Shown here: positions 34,401-41,915 of the stretch, one piece after another
Numbering within the stretch: position 1 is the stretch's first letter
Layout of the letters: every line of letters starts with the position of its first letter
Origin: CAVVTR01 sp963751245
GTDB lineage: Bacteria; Acidobacteriota; Thermoanaerobaculia; Thermoanaerobaculales; Thermoanaerobaculaceae
NCBI GenBank assembly: GCA_963751245.1
Contig: CAVVTR010000007.1
Span: 248,001 to 312,000 of the forward strand
Length of the DNA: 64,000 nucleotides
Direction of reading: 5' to 3'
Made by a program: the position numbers and the translations under genes
Notes under the pieces: generated by a model
What the model was told of the DNA's origin: nothing
What the model saw: the letters and a program-made list of their open reading frames with translations, nothing else
The model's database searches: none

Positions 34401-34407
34401 GAACAAA

Positions 34408-34757
34408 TGGTGGAGGCGGGGGGAATCGAACCCCCGTCCGGAAGACCAGGATCGCCGGTGTCTCCGTGTGCATCCCGCGCTTGATTCTCGTCACCGTGGC
34501 CGGGAGCGGGCGACCCTACCGCGATGACCAGCCCGTGAGATCTCGCGTACCGCCGCCGGGCGAGGCGGCACGCCAGCCTGTTTTGTCGTCGCCGTGACCA
34601 GGCCTACAGGCAAAGACCGGCGATCACGACGTGGCTACTTAAGCAGCCAGAGCAAGCTGATTGTTGGCAGCTATGTGTTTCCGCCTGATTTACGTGGCGG
34701 CGGACCACGACACGCTGCCGGCGACCCTACTGTCCCCGTCGAACCCAGTACGCCCCC
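34408..34757 (-). ncRNA. ssrA: tmRNA (transfer-messenger RNA)
   Basis: tmRNA rescues stalled ribosomes and tags the unfinished protein for ClpXP. The 5' end GGGGGCG (34757-34751) pairs with CGCCTCC before A-CCA at the 3' end (34408). The T-arm has GTTCGATTC, and the 5' part starts with the typical ACTGGGTTCGACGGGGA. The tag reading frame lies at 34642-34671 and reads AANNQLALAA followed by TAA (34639-34641). The ALAA end is the ClpX recognition signal. Length is 350 bases, normal for a one-piece tmRNA. CCA is encoded. Confidence 0.97.
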
Positions 34758-34776
34758 AGGTCGCGGTTCACCGTTC

Positions 34777-34805
34777 AATGTACATCCTTTCGGTTCGCTT
34801 GACGA
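34777..34805 (-). promoter_or_regulatory. Promoter of ssrA
   Basis: Read on the minus strand: TCGTCA (34805-34800), 17-base spacer, TACATT (34782-34777). Transcription would begin near 34770, leaving a short precursor before the mature 5' end. The region is shared with the divergent cutA promoter. Confidence 0.6.
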
Positions 34806-34827
34806 GGACGTGATGGGGGTTTACCGT
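34799..34827 (+). promoter_or_regulatory. Promoter of cutA, leaderless arrangement
   Basis: TTGACG (34799-34804), 17-base spacer, TACCGT (34822-34827), then seven bases to the ATG at 34835. The predicted transcription start coincides with the start codon. Confidence 0.6.
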
Positions 34828-34834
34828 GACCGGC

Positions 34835-35215
34835 ATGGCGGACTTGGAGCCGATCAGCGTCGTCGTCACCTCGGTGGGCACAGAGCAGCAGGCGGTGGAG
34901 ATCTCGGAGGAGCTGGTGGCGCGCGGCCTGGCCACCTGCATCAACGTGATTCCGTGCCTCCGGTCGATCTATCGCTGGAAGGGGAAGGTCTGCACGGACA
35001 GCGAGTACCTGCTCATGATCAAGACCAGGAGCGCGCTGTTCGACGCCGTGGCCGAGGCTATCCGTGAGATCCACTCCTACGAGCTCCCCGAGGTCCTGGA
35101 GTTCCCGGTGGCGCGGGCGGAGCGGCACTTCCACGCCTGGGTGGCCGAGATGGCCACGGGGATTCCGGACCCCGAGGGCGAGCACGAGGGCGAGTCCGAG
35201 CTCAGCTACGACTGA
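34835..35215 (+). CDS. cutA: Divalent-cation tolerance protein CutA
   Basis: A 126-residue trimeric cytoplasmic protein of the CutA1 family, linked to copper tolerance in E. coli, although its true role is unsettled. The conserved series is complete: ATCINVIP, SIYRWKGKV, LLMIKT, HSYELPEVLEFPV and FHAWV. The last 20 residues are acidic. I chose ATG 34835 over GTG 34826 because the -10 box of a clear promoter runs across the GTG and the predicted transcript begins at the ATG. Confidence 0.92.
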   Translation: MADLEPISVVVTSVGTEQQAVEISEELVARGLATCINVIPCLRSIYRWKGKVCTDSEYLLMIKTRSALFDAVAEAIREIHSYELPEVLEFPVARAERHFHAWVAEMATGIPDPEGEHEGESELSYD

Positions 35216-35292
35216 GCCCGACAGGGACACCCGGACTCACGGCCTCTGCGCCCGGCGGGGCGGGACCGTGCAGGCCTCGCCGGACCAACGAG

Positions 35293-35321
35293 TTGTCACA
35301 CGATGTGTGACGTCCTAGACT
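35293..35321 (+). promoter_or_regulatory. Promoter with built-in operator for the TPR gene
   Basis: TTGTCA (35293-35298), 17-base spacer, TAGACT (35316-35321). A perfect 7-base inverted repeat, GTCACAC-GAT-GTGTGAC (35295-35311), covers the -35 box and most of the spacer. This is where a repressor would block RNA polymerase. The regulator is not known. Confidence 0.6.
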
Positions 35322-35364
35322 GGCCCCGCAGGGGCCGCAGACCTCTGTCGGGAGGGCTTGTGAA

Positions 35365-36291
35365 ATGAGAATCATGCGACTGACAGCCGTCTTCCTCCTC
35401 CTCGCGCCTGCGTTGCTGTTCGCCCAGGCCCAGGGCCGCATCAAGGGCATCGTGGAGAACTCACAGGGACAGCGGGTGGCGAACGCCAAGGTGACCATCA
35501 CCACACCCGAGATCACCAACTTCCACAAGGAGCTCACCTCCGACAAGGACGGCGTGTTCTTCGCGTTGTTCGTGGATGCGACCCAGCAATACCTCATCCA
35601 CATCGAGGCACCCGGCTACCAGGTCCTCGAGCAGTGGGAGAAGGCTCCCATCGGCGGGCGCACCCGCGAGGTGACGTTCACCCTGGTCTCGCTACAGGAA
35701 GCGCAGCAGGAGGCCCAGGAGAAGATGCTCGAGGAGCCCGGGATGAAGGAGTTCCGCGAGGGCCGCGCGCTGCTCGACCAGGGCAGGACCGCCGACGCCT
35801 ACGCCAAGTTCCAGGCGGCCGTGGCGGCCAAGCCCGACCTCTACATGGCCTGGTTCCAGCTCGGCAACCTCGACCTCCAGGCGGGAAAGAACCAGCAGGC
35901 TCTCGACGAGGCCAAGAAGTGCCTGGGCCTGTCCACCGACTTCGCGCCCTGCCTGGCCGTGGCCGCCAACGCGTCGAAGGCCGTGGGGGACAACGAGGCG
36001 TTCGAGAAGTACATGACCGCCTACAAGGCCGCCAACCCTGACGACCCCGTGGTTCTGTTCAACCAGGCCGCCGAGTTCATCAACAAGGGCGAAGACGCCA
36101 AGGCCAAGCCCCTCCTGGAGCAGGCCCTGGAGGCGAAGCCGGACTACGCCGACGCGCTGTTCCAGCTCGGCATGATCTACGTCCGCACCGGCGACAACGC
36201 AAAGGCCAAGGAGCTGCTCCAGAAATTCCTCGAGGCCGCGCCGGAAAGCAAGGACGCACCCACGGCGAAGGAGATGCTGAAGTACCTGTGA
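35365..36291 (+). CDS. Exported TPR protein with CarboxypepD-reg-like domain
   Basis: A 308-residue exported protein. A signal peptide (about 1-21, ending LLFAQA) precedes a carboxypeptidase-regulatory-like beta domain (about 24-110: GRIKGIVENSQGQRVANAKVTI). A short charged linker and four or so TPR units (about 125-305) follow. One TPR is LYMAWFQLGNLDLQAGKNQQALDEAKKCL and another YADALFQLGMIYVRTGDNAKAKELL. The combination suggests a periplasmic scaffold. Its promoter overlaps an inverted repeat, so it is probably regulated. A terminator follows at 36318-36340. Confidence 0.82.
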   Translation: MRIMRLTAVFLLLAPALLFAQAQGRIKGIVENSQGQRVANAKVTITTPEITNFHKELTSDKDGVFFALFVDATQQYLIHIEAPGYQVLEQWEKAPIGGRTREVTFTLVSLQEAQQEAQEKMLEEPGMKEFREGRALLDQGRTADAYAKFQAAVAAKPDLYMAWFQLGNLDLQAGKNQQALDEAKKCLGLSTDFAPCLAVAANASKAVGDNEAFEKYMTAYKAANPDDPVVLFNQAAEFINKGEDAKAKPLLEQALEAKPDYADALFQLGMIYVRTGDNAKAKELLQKFLEAAPESKDAPTAKEMLKYL

Positions 36292-36310
36292 GGCGCCACG
36301 GGCGACGGGA

Positions 36311-36742
36311 TCATCGAGGGAGGGGGCGACCCCTCCCTTTCTCGTCTCCGTTACCGTCGTCCTCCGGGGTGTCGAAGGGCGTCTGCCCCCGCACGTCCCC
36401 GGCCGTGTTGCCGTCGCCGACGAAGACGACCCGGGCGACGTGGCCGGGGACGTCCTCGCGGTCCAGCTCGGCGTAGGCGGCCACGATGACCAGGTCGCCG
36501 ACCCGCGCCAGGTGCGCCGCCGCGCCGTTGACCCCGATCTCGCCCCCGCCGGCCACGCCGGGGAGACAGTAGGTGGCGAAGCGGGTCCCGCGGGTGACGT
36601 TGTAGACGTCCACGCGCTCCAGGGGGAGGATGTCGGCGGCCTCCAGCAGGGTGCGGTCGATGGTGATCGAGCCCACGTAGTCGGGGTCGCAGCGCGTCAC
36701 GCGGGCGCGGTGGATCTTGGCCCGCAGGAAGGTTCTCAGCAT
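36311..36742 (-). CDS. panD: Aspartate 1-decarboxylase
   Basis: PanD makes beta-alanine from L-aspartate for pantothenate and CoA. It is synthesised as a pro-enzyme that cleaves itself between Gly24 and Ser25 (YVGSITID), where the serine becomes the pyruvoyl cofactor. Lys9 of the active site (RAKIHRA) and the central NGAAAH motif are present. The 143-residue length includes a polar tail of about 25 residues beyond the usual end. Its ATG overlaps the panC stop by one base, so expression is coupled. Confidence 0.96.
   Translation of the reverse strand: MLRTFLRAKIHRARVTRCDPDYVGSITIDRTLLEAADILPLERVDVYNVTRGTRFATYCLPGVAGGGEIGVNGAAAHLARVGDLVIVAAYAELDREDVPGHVARVVFVGDGNTAGDVRGQTPFDTPEDDGNGDEKGRGRPLPR
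36318..36340 (+). terminator. Terminator after the TPR gene
   Basis: An 8-base stem (GGGAGGGG with CCCCTCCC), loop GCGA, followed by TTTCTC. It lies inside the last codons of the convergent panD gene. Confidence 0.6.
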
Positions 36743-37590
36743 CAGGACACCTCCACCAGCGTGTTGTCGATGAGCCGGGTGCCGTCCACGTGGGCGGCGA
36801 GGGCGAGGAGCACCCTGGCTCCGACGGTCGCCGCCGGGCGCAGCGTCTCGGGGTCCACCGCCGCGGCGTACTGCAGGCGCACGTCCGTCTCCTCACCGAC
36901 GGCCGCCGCCATCAGCGCCTCCAGGGCCGCTCCCCGGCGCTCGCCCGCCGCCACCGCCGCCGCAGCCCGGGCCAGCGCCCGCGAGAGCACGGTGGCACGA
37001 CGGCGCGCGGTCTCGCTCAGAAAGCGGTTGCGCGACGACATGGCGAGCCCGTCGGGCTCGCGGACGGTGGGCGCGACCTCCACCCTGACGGGCATGGCGA
37101 GGTCGTCCACCAGGCGGCGGATGATCACCGCTTGCTGGAAGTCCTTGGCTCCGAAGACCGCCACGTCCGGCTGCACCATGTTGAAGAGCTTGGTCACCAC
37201 CAGGGCCACCCCCCGGAAGTGGCCGGGCCGGTGCGCACCGCACAGCGACGCGGCGAGGCCGGGCAGGTCCACCACCACTTCCCGGGGGCGCGGGTAGACC
37301 TCCTTTTCCGCGGGCGCGAACAGCAGCGAGGCTCCCTCGGCCTCGAGGTGGGCGCGGTCCCCCTCCAGGTCCCGGGGATAGGAGGCGAGGTCCTCGCCTG
37401 CGCCGAACTGGGTGGGGTTGACGAAGACGCTGACCCAGACCTCGTCGGCGAGGCCGCGGGCGTGGCGCACGAGAGAGAGGTGCCCCTCGTGCAGGGCGCC
37501 CATGGTGGGGACGAGGGCGATGCGCCGGCCGAGGCGCCGCAGCTCCTCGCGGCGGGCGCGCAGGCCGGCGACGGTGGAGACGACGAGCAT
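36742..37590 (-). CDS. panC: Pantoate--beta-alanine ligase
   Basis: PanC joins pantoate and beta-alanine with ATP. The 282-residue protein has the nucleotide-binding HIGH-like motif (VPTMGALHEGHLSLVRHA), the SVFVNPTQFG loop, the CGAHRPGHFRGVALVVTKLFN stretch and the KMSKS-like MSSRNRFLS. All are in family order, and the length is normal. The gene is the middle one of panB-panC-panD: two bases after panB and overlapping panD by one base. Confidence 0.97.
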   Translation of the reverse strand: MLVVSTVAGLRARREELRRLGRRIALVPTMGALHEGHLSLVRHARGLADEVWVSVFVNPTQFGAGEDLASYPRDLEGDRAHLEAEGASLLFAPAEKEVYPRPREVVVDLPGLAASLCGAHRPGHFRGVALVVTKLFNMVQPDVAVFGAKDFQQAVIIRRLVDDLAMPVRVEVAPTVREPDGLAMSSRNRFLSETARRRATVLSRALARAAAAVAAGERRGAALEALMAAAVGEETDVRLQYAAAVDPETLRPAATVGARVLLALAAHVDGTRLIDNTLVEVS

Positions 37591-37591
37591 G

Positions 37592-38434
37592 TCAGGATCC
37601 TTCCCCGGGCTCGCCCAGCGCCTCGGCGAGGCCCGGCGGTGCTGGATAACACTCCTCGTCCGAGGGATATTTGCCGCTGCGGACGTCCTCGGCGAAGGCG
37701 CGCAGGGCCCCGGTCACCACCGTGGCGAGGTCGGCGTAGCGTCGCACGAAGCGCGGCAGGGGTCCCTCGGACAGCCCGAGCACATCGGCGAACACCAGGA
37801 CCTGCCCGTCGCACCCGCCGCCGGCGCCGATACCGATCACCGGCACGCGCACGGCGGCGGTCACCGCCGTGGCCACGGGTGCGGGCATGCCCTCGAGCAC
37901 GATGAGGAACGCCCCCTCCTCCTCCAGGGCGCGAGCCTGCCCGACGAGGCGGCGTGCCGCCTCCACCTCGCGTCCCTGCACCCGGTAGCCGCCCATGCGG
38001 TGCACCGACTGGGGGGTCAGGCCCAGGTGACCGACCACCGGGATGCCGGCGGCGGTGATGGCCGCGACCTCGGCCGCGCGGGGGCCCTCGAGCTTGACAC
38101 CGTGGGCGCCCCCCTCAGCGACGAGCCGGGTGGCGTTGCGCACCGCCTCGGCCACCGAGACCTGGTAGGAGCCGAACGGCATGTCGGCCACGAGCAGCGC
38201 CCGGCGCACGCCGGTCGCCGCCGCCCGGGTGTGGTGGATCATCTCCTCGACCGTGACGGAGAGCGTGTCGGGGCGGCCCAGGGCCGCCATGGCGAGGGAG
38301 TCGCCGACGAGGACGATGTCCACGCCGGCGCGGTCGGCGAGGCGGGCCGAGGGCTCGTCGACGGCCGTCACCATGACGAGCCTCCGGCGGCCCTTGGCGG
38401 CCACGATGTCCGGTACCGTGATTCGAGTCTCCAT
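37592..38434 (-). CDS. panB: 3-methyl-2-oxobutanoate hydroxymethyltransferase
   Basis: PanB transfers a hydroxymethyl group from methylene-tetrahydrofolate to 2-oxoisovalerate, the first step to pantothenate. The TIM-barrel motifs are complete: VTAVDEPSARLADRAGVDIVLVGDS, ADMPFGSYQ, VKLEGP, GHLGLTPQSVHRMGGYRVQG and GIGAGGGCDGQVLV. 280 residues. GGAGGG precedes the ATG by four bases. It heads the pan operon, 122 bases after the deoxynucleoside kinase. Confidence 0.97.
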   Translation of the reverse strand: METRITVPDIVAAKGRRRLVMVTAVDEPSARLADRAGVDIVLVGDSLAMAALGRPDTLSVTVEEMIHHTRAAATGVRRALLVADMPFGSYQVSVAEAVRNATRLVAEGGAHGVKLEGPRAAEVAAITAAGIPVVGHLGLTPQSVHRMGGYRVQGREVEAARRLVGQARALEEEGAFLIVLEGMPAPVATAVTAAVRVPVIGIGAGGGCDGQVLVFADVLGLSEGPLPRFVRRYADLATVVTGALRAFAEDVRSGKYPSDEECYPAPPGLAEALGEPGEGS

Positions 38435-38556
38435 CGGTCCCTCCGGGCCGACGGATCCGGGAGGCGTGCGGTCGCCGTCGCGTGCGATCGGCGCCGACGG
38501 ATGTTCGCCCGGAACCGCTCACCGGGCTCCCCGCGGAGCCCGAGCGGCGCACCGGG

Positions 38557-39252
38557 CTAGACGGCGGACTCCGGCGGTGTGCGCCGGCCCGTCTCGGTCC
38601 CCTTGCCGGATCCGAGCGGTACGTACACCTGCGTTCCCCTGCGGGTGCGGCTGATCTGCGCGACGAGGTTGGCGAAGTCGTCCTGGTTCCTGACGAAGTC
38701 GATCTCGTCGGTGTTCACGATGAGAAGCGGTGTCTCCGAGTAACGGAAGAAATGGGCGTTGTAGGCCTCCTTGAGGCGCTGCAGGTAGTCGGGGTCCATG
38801 CCCCGTTCGAACTCGCGGCCGCGCAGGCGGATCCGCCTCATGCACGTCTCCACGCTGGCCTCGAGGTAGATGACCAGGTCGGGCCTGGGCAGGCTCTGCG
38901 TGAGCAGGGTGTAGAGGCGGTCGTAGAGACGGAACTCCTCGTCGTTGAGGTTGAGCCGCGCGAAGATCCTGTCCTTCGTCATGGTGTAGTCGGACACCAC
39001 CAGGCGGGTGAAGAGGTCGCGCTGCACGATGTCCAGGTGTTGCTGATGGCGCGACAGCAGGAAGAAGATCTGCACCTGGAACGCCGCCCCCGCCCGGCCC
39101 CGGTAGAAAGGCTCCAGGAACGGGTTCTGCACGTCCTCCAGGATCTTGACCCCCTCGAAGCGCGAGGCGAGCCGCTCCACCAGCGAGGTCTTGCCGACAC
39201 CGATGGGTCCTTCCACGGCGATGTGCCTGGCGGCGAGGGGTGAGTCGGTCAT
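38557..39252 (-). CDS. Deoxynucleoside kinase
   Basis: A 231-residue P-loop kinase of the dNK/dGK family, which phosphorylates deoxynucleosides for salvage. The Walker A motif is GPIGVGKTS near the N-terminus. The acidic catalytic region (LEDVQNPFLEPFYRG), the DYTMTKDRIFARLNL segment and the LID-type arginines (RIRLRGREFERGMD) follow. Which deoxynucleoside is used is not clear. Its start overlaps the ubiA-like stop by four bases. The same gene order (quinone genes, kinase, pan genes) suggests one housekeeping transcript. Confidence 0.9.
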   Translation of the reverse strand: MTDSPLAARHIAVEGPIGVGKTSLVERLASRFEGVKILEDVQNPFLEPFYRGRAGAAFQVQIFFLLSRHQQHLDIVQRDLFTRLVVSDYTMTKDRIFARLNLNDEEFRLYDRLYTLLTQSLPRPDLVIYLEASVETCMRRIRLRGREFERGMDPDYLQRLKEAYNAHFFRYSETPLLIVNTDEIDFVRNQDDFANLVAQISRTRRGTQVYVPLGSGKGTETGRRTPPESAV

Positions 39253-40112
39253 CGTCCCCGAATGATATCAAGGACGTAGAGCGCGAACATGCCCAGGGAG
39301 AGCGCCCCGTTCGCCGTGAAGAACGCGGTGTCGAGCCGCTCCAGCCGTCCCGGGCCCACCAGGGCGTGCTGCCACACCAGGAGCACCGCGGCGGCGATGA
39401 CGCCCAGCCACAGGCCGGGCCCGGCGCCGATTCTCCAGGCGAAGGCGGCGAAGCCCGCCGTGGCGCCCAGGTGGCAGAGGCGGGCGATGAGGATGGCGCG
39501 CCGGGCGCCGAGCCGCGCGGGGAGGGCGTGGAGCCCCTCGCGGCGGTCGAAGGCCTCGTCCTGGAGCGCGTAGAGCACGTCGAACCCGCCGACCCAGAAC
39601 GTGACCGCCACGCCGAGCAGGACGGGCGCCAGCGACAGGCGGCCCTGCACGGCCAGCCAGGCGCCCACGGGGGCGAGGCCGAGGCCGGCGCCGAGCCAGA
39701 GGTGGGCCAGGGAGGTGAAGCGCTTGGCGTGGGAGTAGCCGAGCAGCCAGGCGAGCACCAGTGGGGACAGGGCCAGACAGAGCGGGTTGAGCCGCCACGC
39801 GGCCACGAGCAGCGCGGCGGCGCCCGCGGCGGTCAGGGTCCAGGCGAAACCACGGGTCACCCGGCCTGCGGGAAGCCCCCGTCCCAGCGTGCGCGGGTTG
39901 CGGGAGTCCAGGTCGTGGTCGGCGAGGCGGTTGTAGGCCATCGCCGCCGTGCGGGCCCCCACCATCGCCACCAGGATCCAGGCCACCACCCGCAGCGGCG
40001 GCAGCCCGCCGGCGGCGGCGAGCATGCTGATGAGGGCGAACGGCAGCGCGAAGAGCGTGTGCGAGAAGCGCACCAGGTGGCCGGCCTCGAGGAGGGCGCT
40101 CCTCGCGTTCAC
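39249..40112 (-). CDS. mqnP: UbiA-family prenyltransferase (menaquinone, MqnP-like)
   Basis: A 287-residue integral-membrane aromatic prenyltransferase with about eight helices. The first Asp-rich motif is NRLADHDLDSRNPRT and the second is DVLYALQDEAFDRREG. They bind the prenyl diphosphate magnesium ions. Because a UbiX-like flavin prenyltransferase is directly coupled and no ubiquinone genes are seen, the futalosine-route enzyme MqnP is more likely than UbiA, but this is inference. GTG start overlapping the ubiX stop (GTGA). Confidence 0.85.
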   Translation of the reverse strand: MNARSALLEAGHLVRFSHTLFALPFALISMLAAAGGLPPLRVVAWILVAMVGARTAAMAYNRLADHDLDSRNPRTLGRGLPAGRVTRGFAWTLTAAGAAALLVAAWRLNPLCLALSPLVLAWLLGYSHAKRFTSLAHLWLGAGLGLAPVGAWLAVQGRLSLAPVLLGVAVTFWVGGFDVLYALQDEAFDRREGLHALPARLGARRAILIARLCHLGATAGFAAFAWRIGAGPGLWLGVIAAAVLLVWQHALVGPGRLERLDTAFFTANGALSLGMFALYVLDIIRGR

Positions 40113-40719
40113 CTCCCGCCCCTCCAGCGCAGGTCTTCGCGGCCGGGGTCGAGGCCGAGGAGGTCCAGGAGGCGGAGGCAGTAGTGCTCCACGAAGCGCT
40201 CCATCTCGTCCCCCCCAGGTAGAACGCGGGCAGGGGCGGGACGACGACGGCCCCCGCCTCGGTGAGGGCCAGCAGGGCGCGGAGGTGGATGATCGAGAGG
40301 GGCGACTCCCTGAAGCCGAGGAGCAGCGGCCACCGCTGCTTCAAGGCCACGTCCCCGACCCGCTGGCCCAGGCCCCGGGAGACCCCTGCCGCCAGGGAGC
40401 ACGCCGTGCCCGCCGAGCAGGGCAGGACCACGACACCGCGCAGGGGGTGGGATCCGGACGCAATGGGCGCCGTGAGGTCGGCCTCGGCCCAGGGGCGCAG
40501 CTTGTCCCGGTGCTCCGCGGCGACGTCGAGGGCGGCGACGAAGCCCCGCGGCGTCGCCCGCTCCCCCCCCAGCTCATCGGCAACCACGAGGCGCGCCCCG
40601 TCCGACAGGACCACGTGCAGCGCGGACACCGTCTCGAGCGCCACGGCCATCTCCGCGAAGCGCACCGCCAGCCGGGTTCCGCAGGCGCCCGTCACCACCA
40701 GGGCCAGCTCATCGTTCAC
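40109..40719 (-). CDS. ubiX: UbiX-like flavin prenyltransferase, frameshifted
   Basis: UbiX makes prenylated FMN, the cofactor of UbiD-type decarboxylases. Residues 1-170 read normally (VVTGACGTRLAVRF; LPCSAGTACSLAAGVSRGLGQRVGDVALKQRWPLLLGFRESPLS). At PPLPAFYLGG the frame is lost in a run of seven G (plus-strand C run 40210-40216). With one more G the family ending DEMERFVEHYCLRLLDLLGL follows and stops at 40109. So the gene is either inactivated, read by slippage, or mis-assembled. It overlaps the ubiA-like gene by four bases and the acetyltransferase gene by eleven. Confidence 0.85.
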
Positions 40720-41206
40720 GACGCCCTCCCAGCCGGTGGAGCATCTCCAGCCGGCACCGCTCAGCCTCCTTGAAGCGCCGCACCAGCCCGAAGCCTTCCC
40801 GGCGGTAGAGCCGGATCGCTGCGGCGTTGCCGGCGTCGACCTCCAGGGACAGCCAGCGCAGTCCGGCGGCCCGGCTCCGGTGCAGCGCCTCGGCCAGCAT
40901 CCTGCGCCCGAGCCCCCGGCGCCGCCAGGACGGCGCCACGGCCAGGGACGCCAGGGACGCCACGGGCGCCCACAGCAGCAGCACCATGGCCCCCGCCAGC
41001 TCCGTTCCGCTCCGTGCGGCCAGCACCGTCCACTCGGGACCGGCCACCACCTCCCGCCAGCTCTGCTGTGACCAGGCCTCCCCGCCGAAGCACGTCACGT
41101 CGAGCGACCGCAGCTGCGCGACGTCGGCGCTCCGCACGCGCTCGAGCCGCACCCCCGGCGGGGTGTCTGACGACTCGACGCCTGGCAAAAGGCTTTTACA
41201 CCTCAT
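40709..41206 (-). CDS. rimI: GNAT acetyltransferase, RimI-like
   Basis: A 165-residue GNAT enzyme. The acetyl-CoA binding motif A is clear (VASLASLAVAPSWRRRGLGRRML), followed by LSLEVDAGNAAAIRLYRREGFGLVRR. The latter is typical of RimI, the N-alpha-acetyltransferase of ribosomal protein S18. Other protein or small-molecule substrates are possible. The start is the ATG at 41206, with GGGGG about four bases upstream; an in-frame ATG lies further upstream without a ribosome site. It is the first gene of the rimI-ubiX-ubiA-dNK chain. Confidence 0.85.
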   Translation of the reverse strand: MRCKSLLPGVESSDTPPGVRLERVRSADVAQLRSLDVTCFGGEAWSQQSWREVVAGPEWTVLAARSGTELAGAMVLLLWAPVASLASLAVAPSWRRRGLGRRMLAEALHRSRAAGLRWLSLEVDAGNAAAIRLYRREGFGLVRRFKEAERCRLEMLHRLGGRRER

Positions 41207-41289
41207 CCATCCCCCGGAACCGGCGTGGACCGCGTCGGCCGGCAACAGAGATTAACACCCCCTCCTTGTCTGCAGACCCATCGCCTTGC

Positions 41290-41322
41290 GGCGCAAGCTC
41301 AGCGTGGGTAGCAGCTTGCGTC
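41290..41322 (+). other. Stem-loop in the comEA leader
   Basis: GGCGCAAGCT pairs with AGCTTGCGTC (nine Watson-Crick pairs and one G-T) around a 13-base loop. It lies 140 bases before comEA. I could not match it to a known riboswitch. Confidence 0.35.
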
Positions 41323-41462
41323 GGTCGTGCGGGGCTGGCACGAAGCTCGCTCTTTCCCGGTGCCGAGGAGGTGGCGCATGGCACGGTCGCCGTAAGGGCT
41401 GGAGGGAGGAGCGGGGCGCGCGACGCGCCGGACGACACCAACGACGAAAGGAGGAGGTCTTG

Positions 41463-41831
41463 ATGAACGCACGGATCCTGACGGTCCTGGCCCTGGCGGC
41501 CGCCCTCGCGGGCGAGCTCGGAGCGGCGGCGGCCGAGCAGGCCATGGTCAACATCAACACGGCCACCGTGCAGGAGCTCCAGCTCCTGCCCCGGATCGGC
41601 CCCTCGACCGCGGGCCGCATCGTCGAGTTCCGCGAGGCCAACGGACCGTTCCAGGCCATCGAGGAGCTCATGAGGGTGCGGGGCGTGGGCGAGCGGACCT
41701 TCGAGCTGCTCAAGCCGTACCTGGCGCTCGAGGGGGAGACCACGCTGGCCGAGAAGGTGCGCTCCTCCCGCCGGAAGCAGCCGGCCGGGACCGCGCCGGC
41801 GCCCCCCGGCGCGGGGGGCGGGAAACCCTGA
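41463..41831 (+). CDS. ComEA-like helix-hairpin-helix protein
   Basis: A 122-residue exported protein. A signal peptide (about 1-24, ending AAAAE) is followed by two helix-hairpin-helix units of the ComEA type: MVNINTATVQELQLLPRIGPSTAGRIVEFR and FQAIEELMRVRGVGERTFELLKPYL. ComEA binds incoming DNA in the periplasm during natural transformation. A Pro/Ala-rich tail ends the protein. The ribosome site AAAGGAGGAGG is very strong. The following pseudopilin gene supports a competence or type IV pilus role. Confidence 0.9.
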   Translation: MNARILTVLALAAALAGELGAAAAEQAMVNINTATVQELQLLPRIGPSTAGRIVEFREANGPFQAIEELMRVRGVGERTFELLKPYLALEGETTLAEKVRSSRRKQPAGTAPAPPGAGGGKP

Positions 41832-41915
41832 ACCAACAACGGAAGTGAAGACTAGAGGAGTGGCGTGGACGGAACGGGGGCGGCCGCTGGCCGCCCCCGC
41901 CTCTCGGAGAGAGCC

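Larger units (their letters stand above)
33918..34407. other. Repeat-rich spacer downstream of ssrA
   Basis: 490 strongly G-biased bases without a gene. It holds two copies each of two short direct repeats (46-47 and 36 bases) and a strong GC hairpin. No recombinase, tRNA fragment or open frame with family similarity is seen. Confidence 0.6.

Noticed and set aside
34408..34757. Open frames across 34147-34597 and 34594-35067
   Set aside because: They cross the tmRNA gene, whose structure and tag frame are unambiguous.
41286..41462. c-di-GMP (GEMM) riboswitch before comEA
   Set aside because: A hairpin and a GCGCAAGC stretch resemble parts of the motif, but the GGCAAACC arm and the GGTAGC...GGGTTACC receptor are missing.
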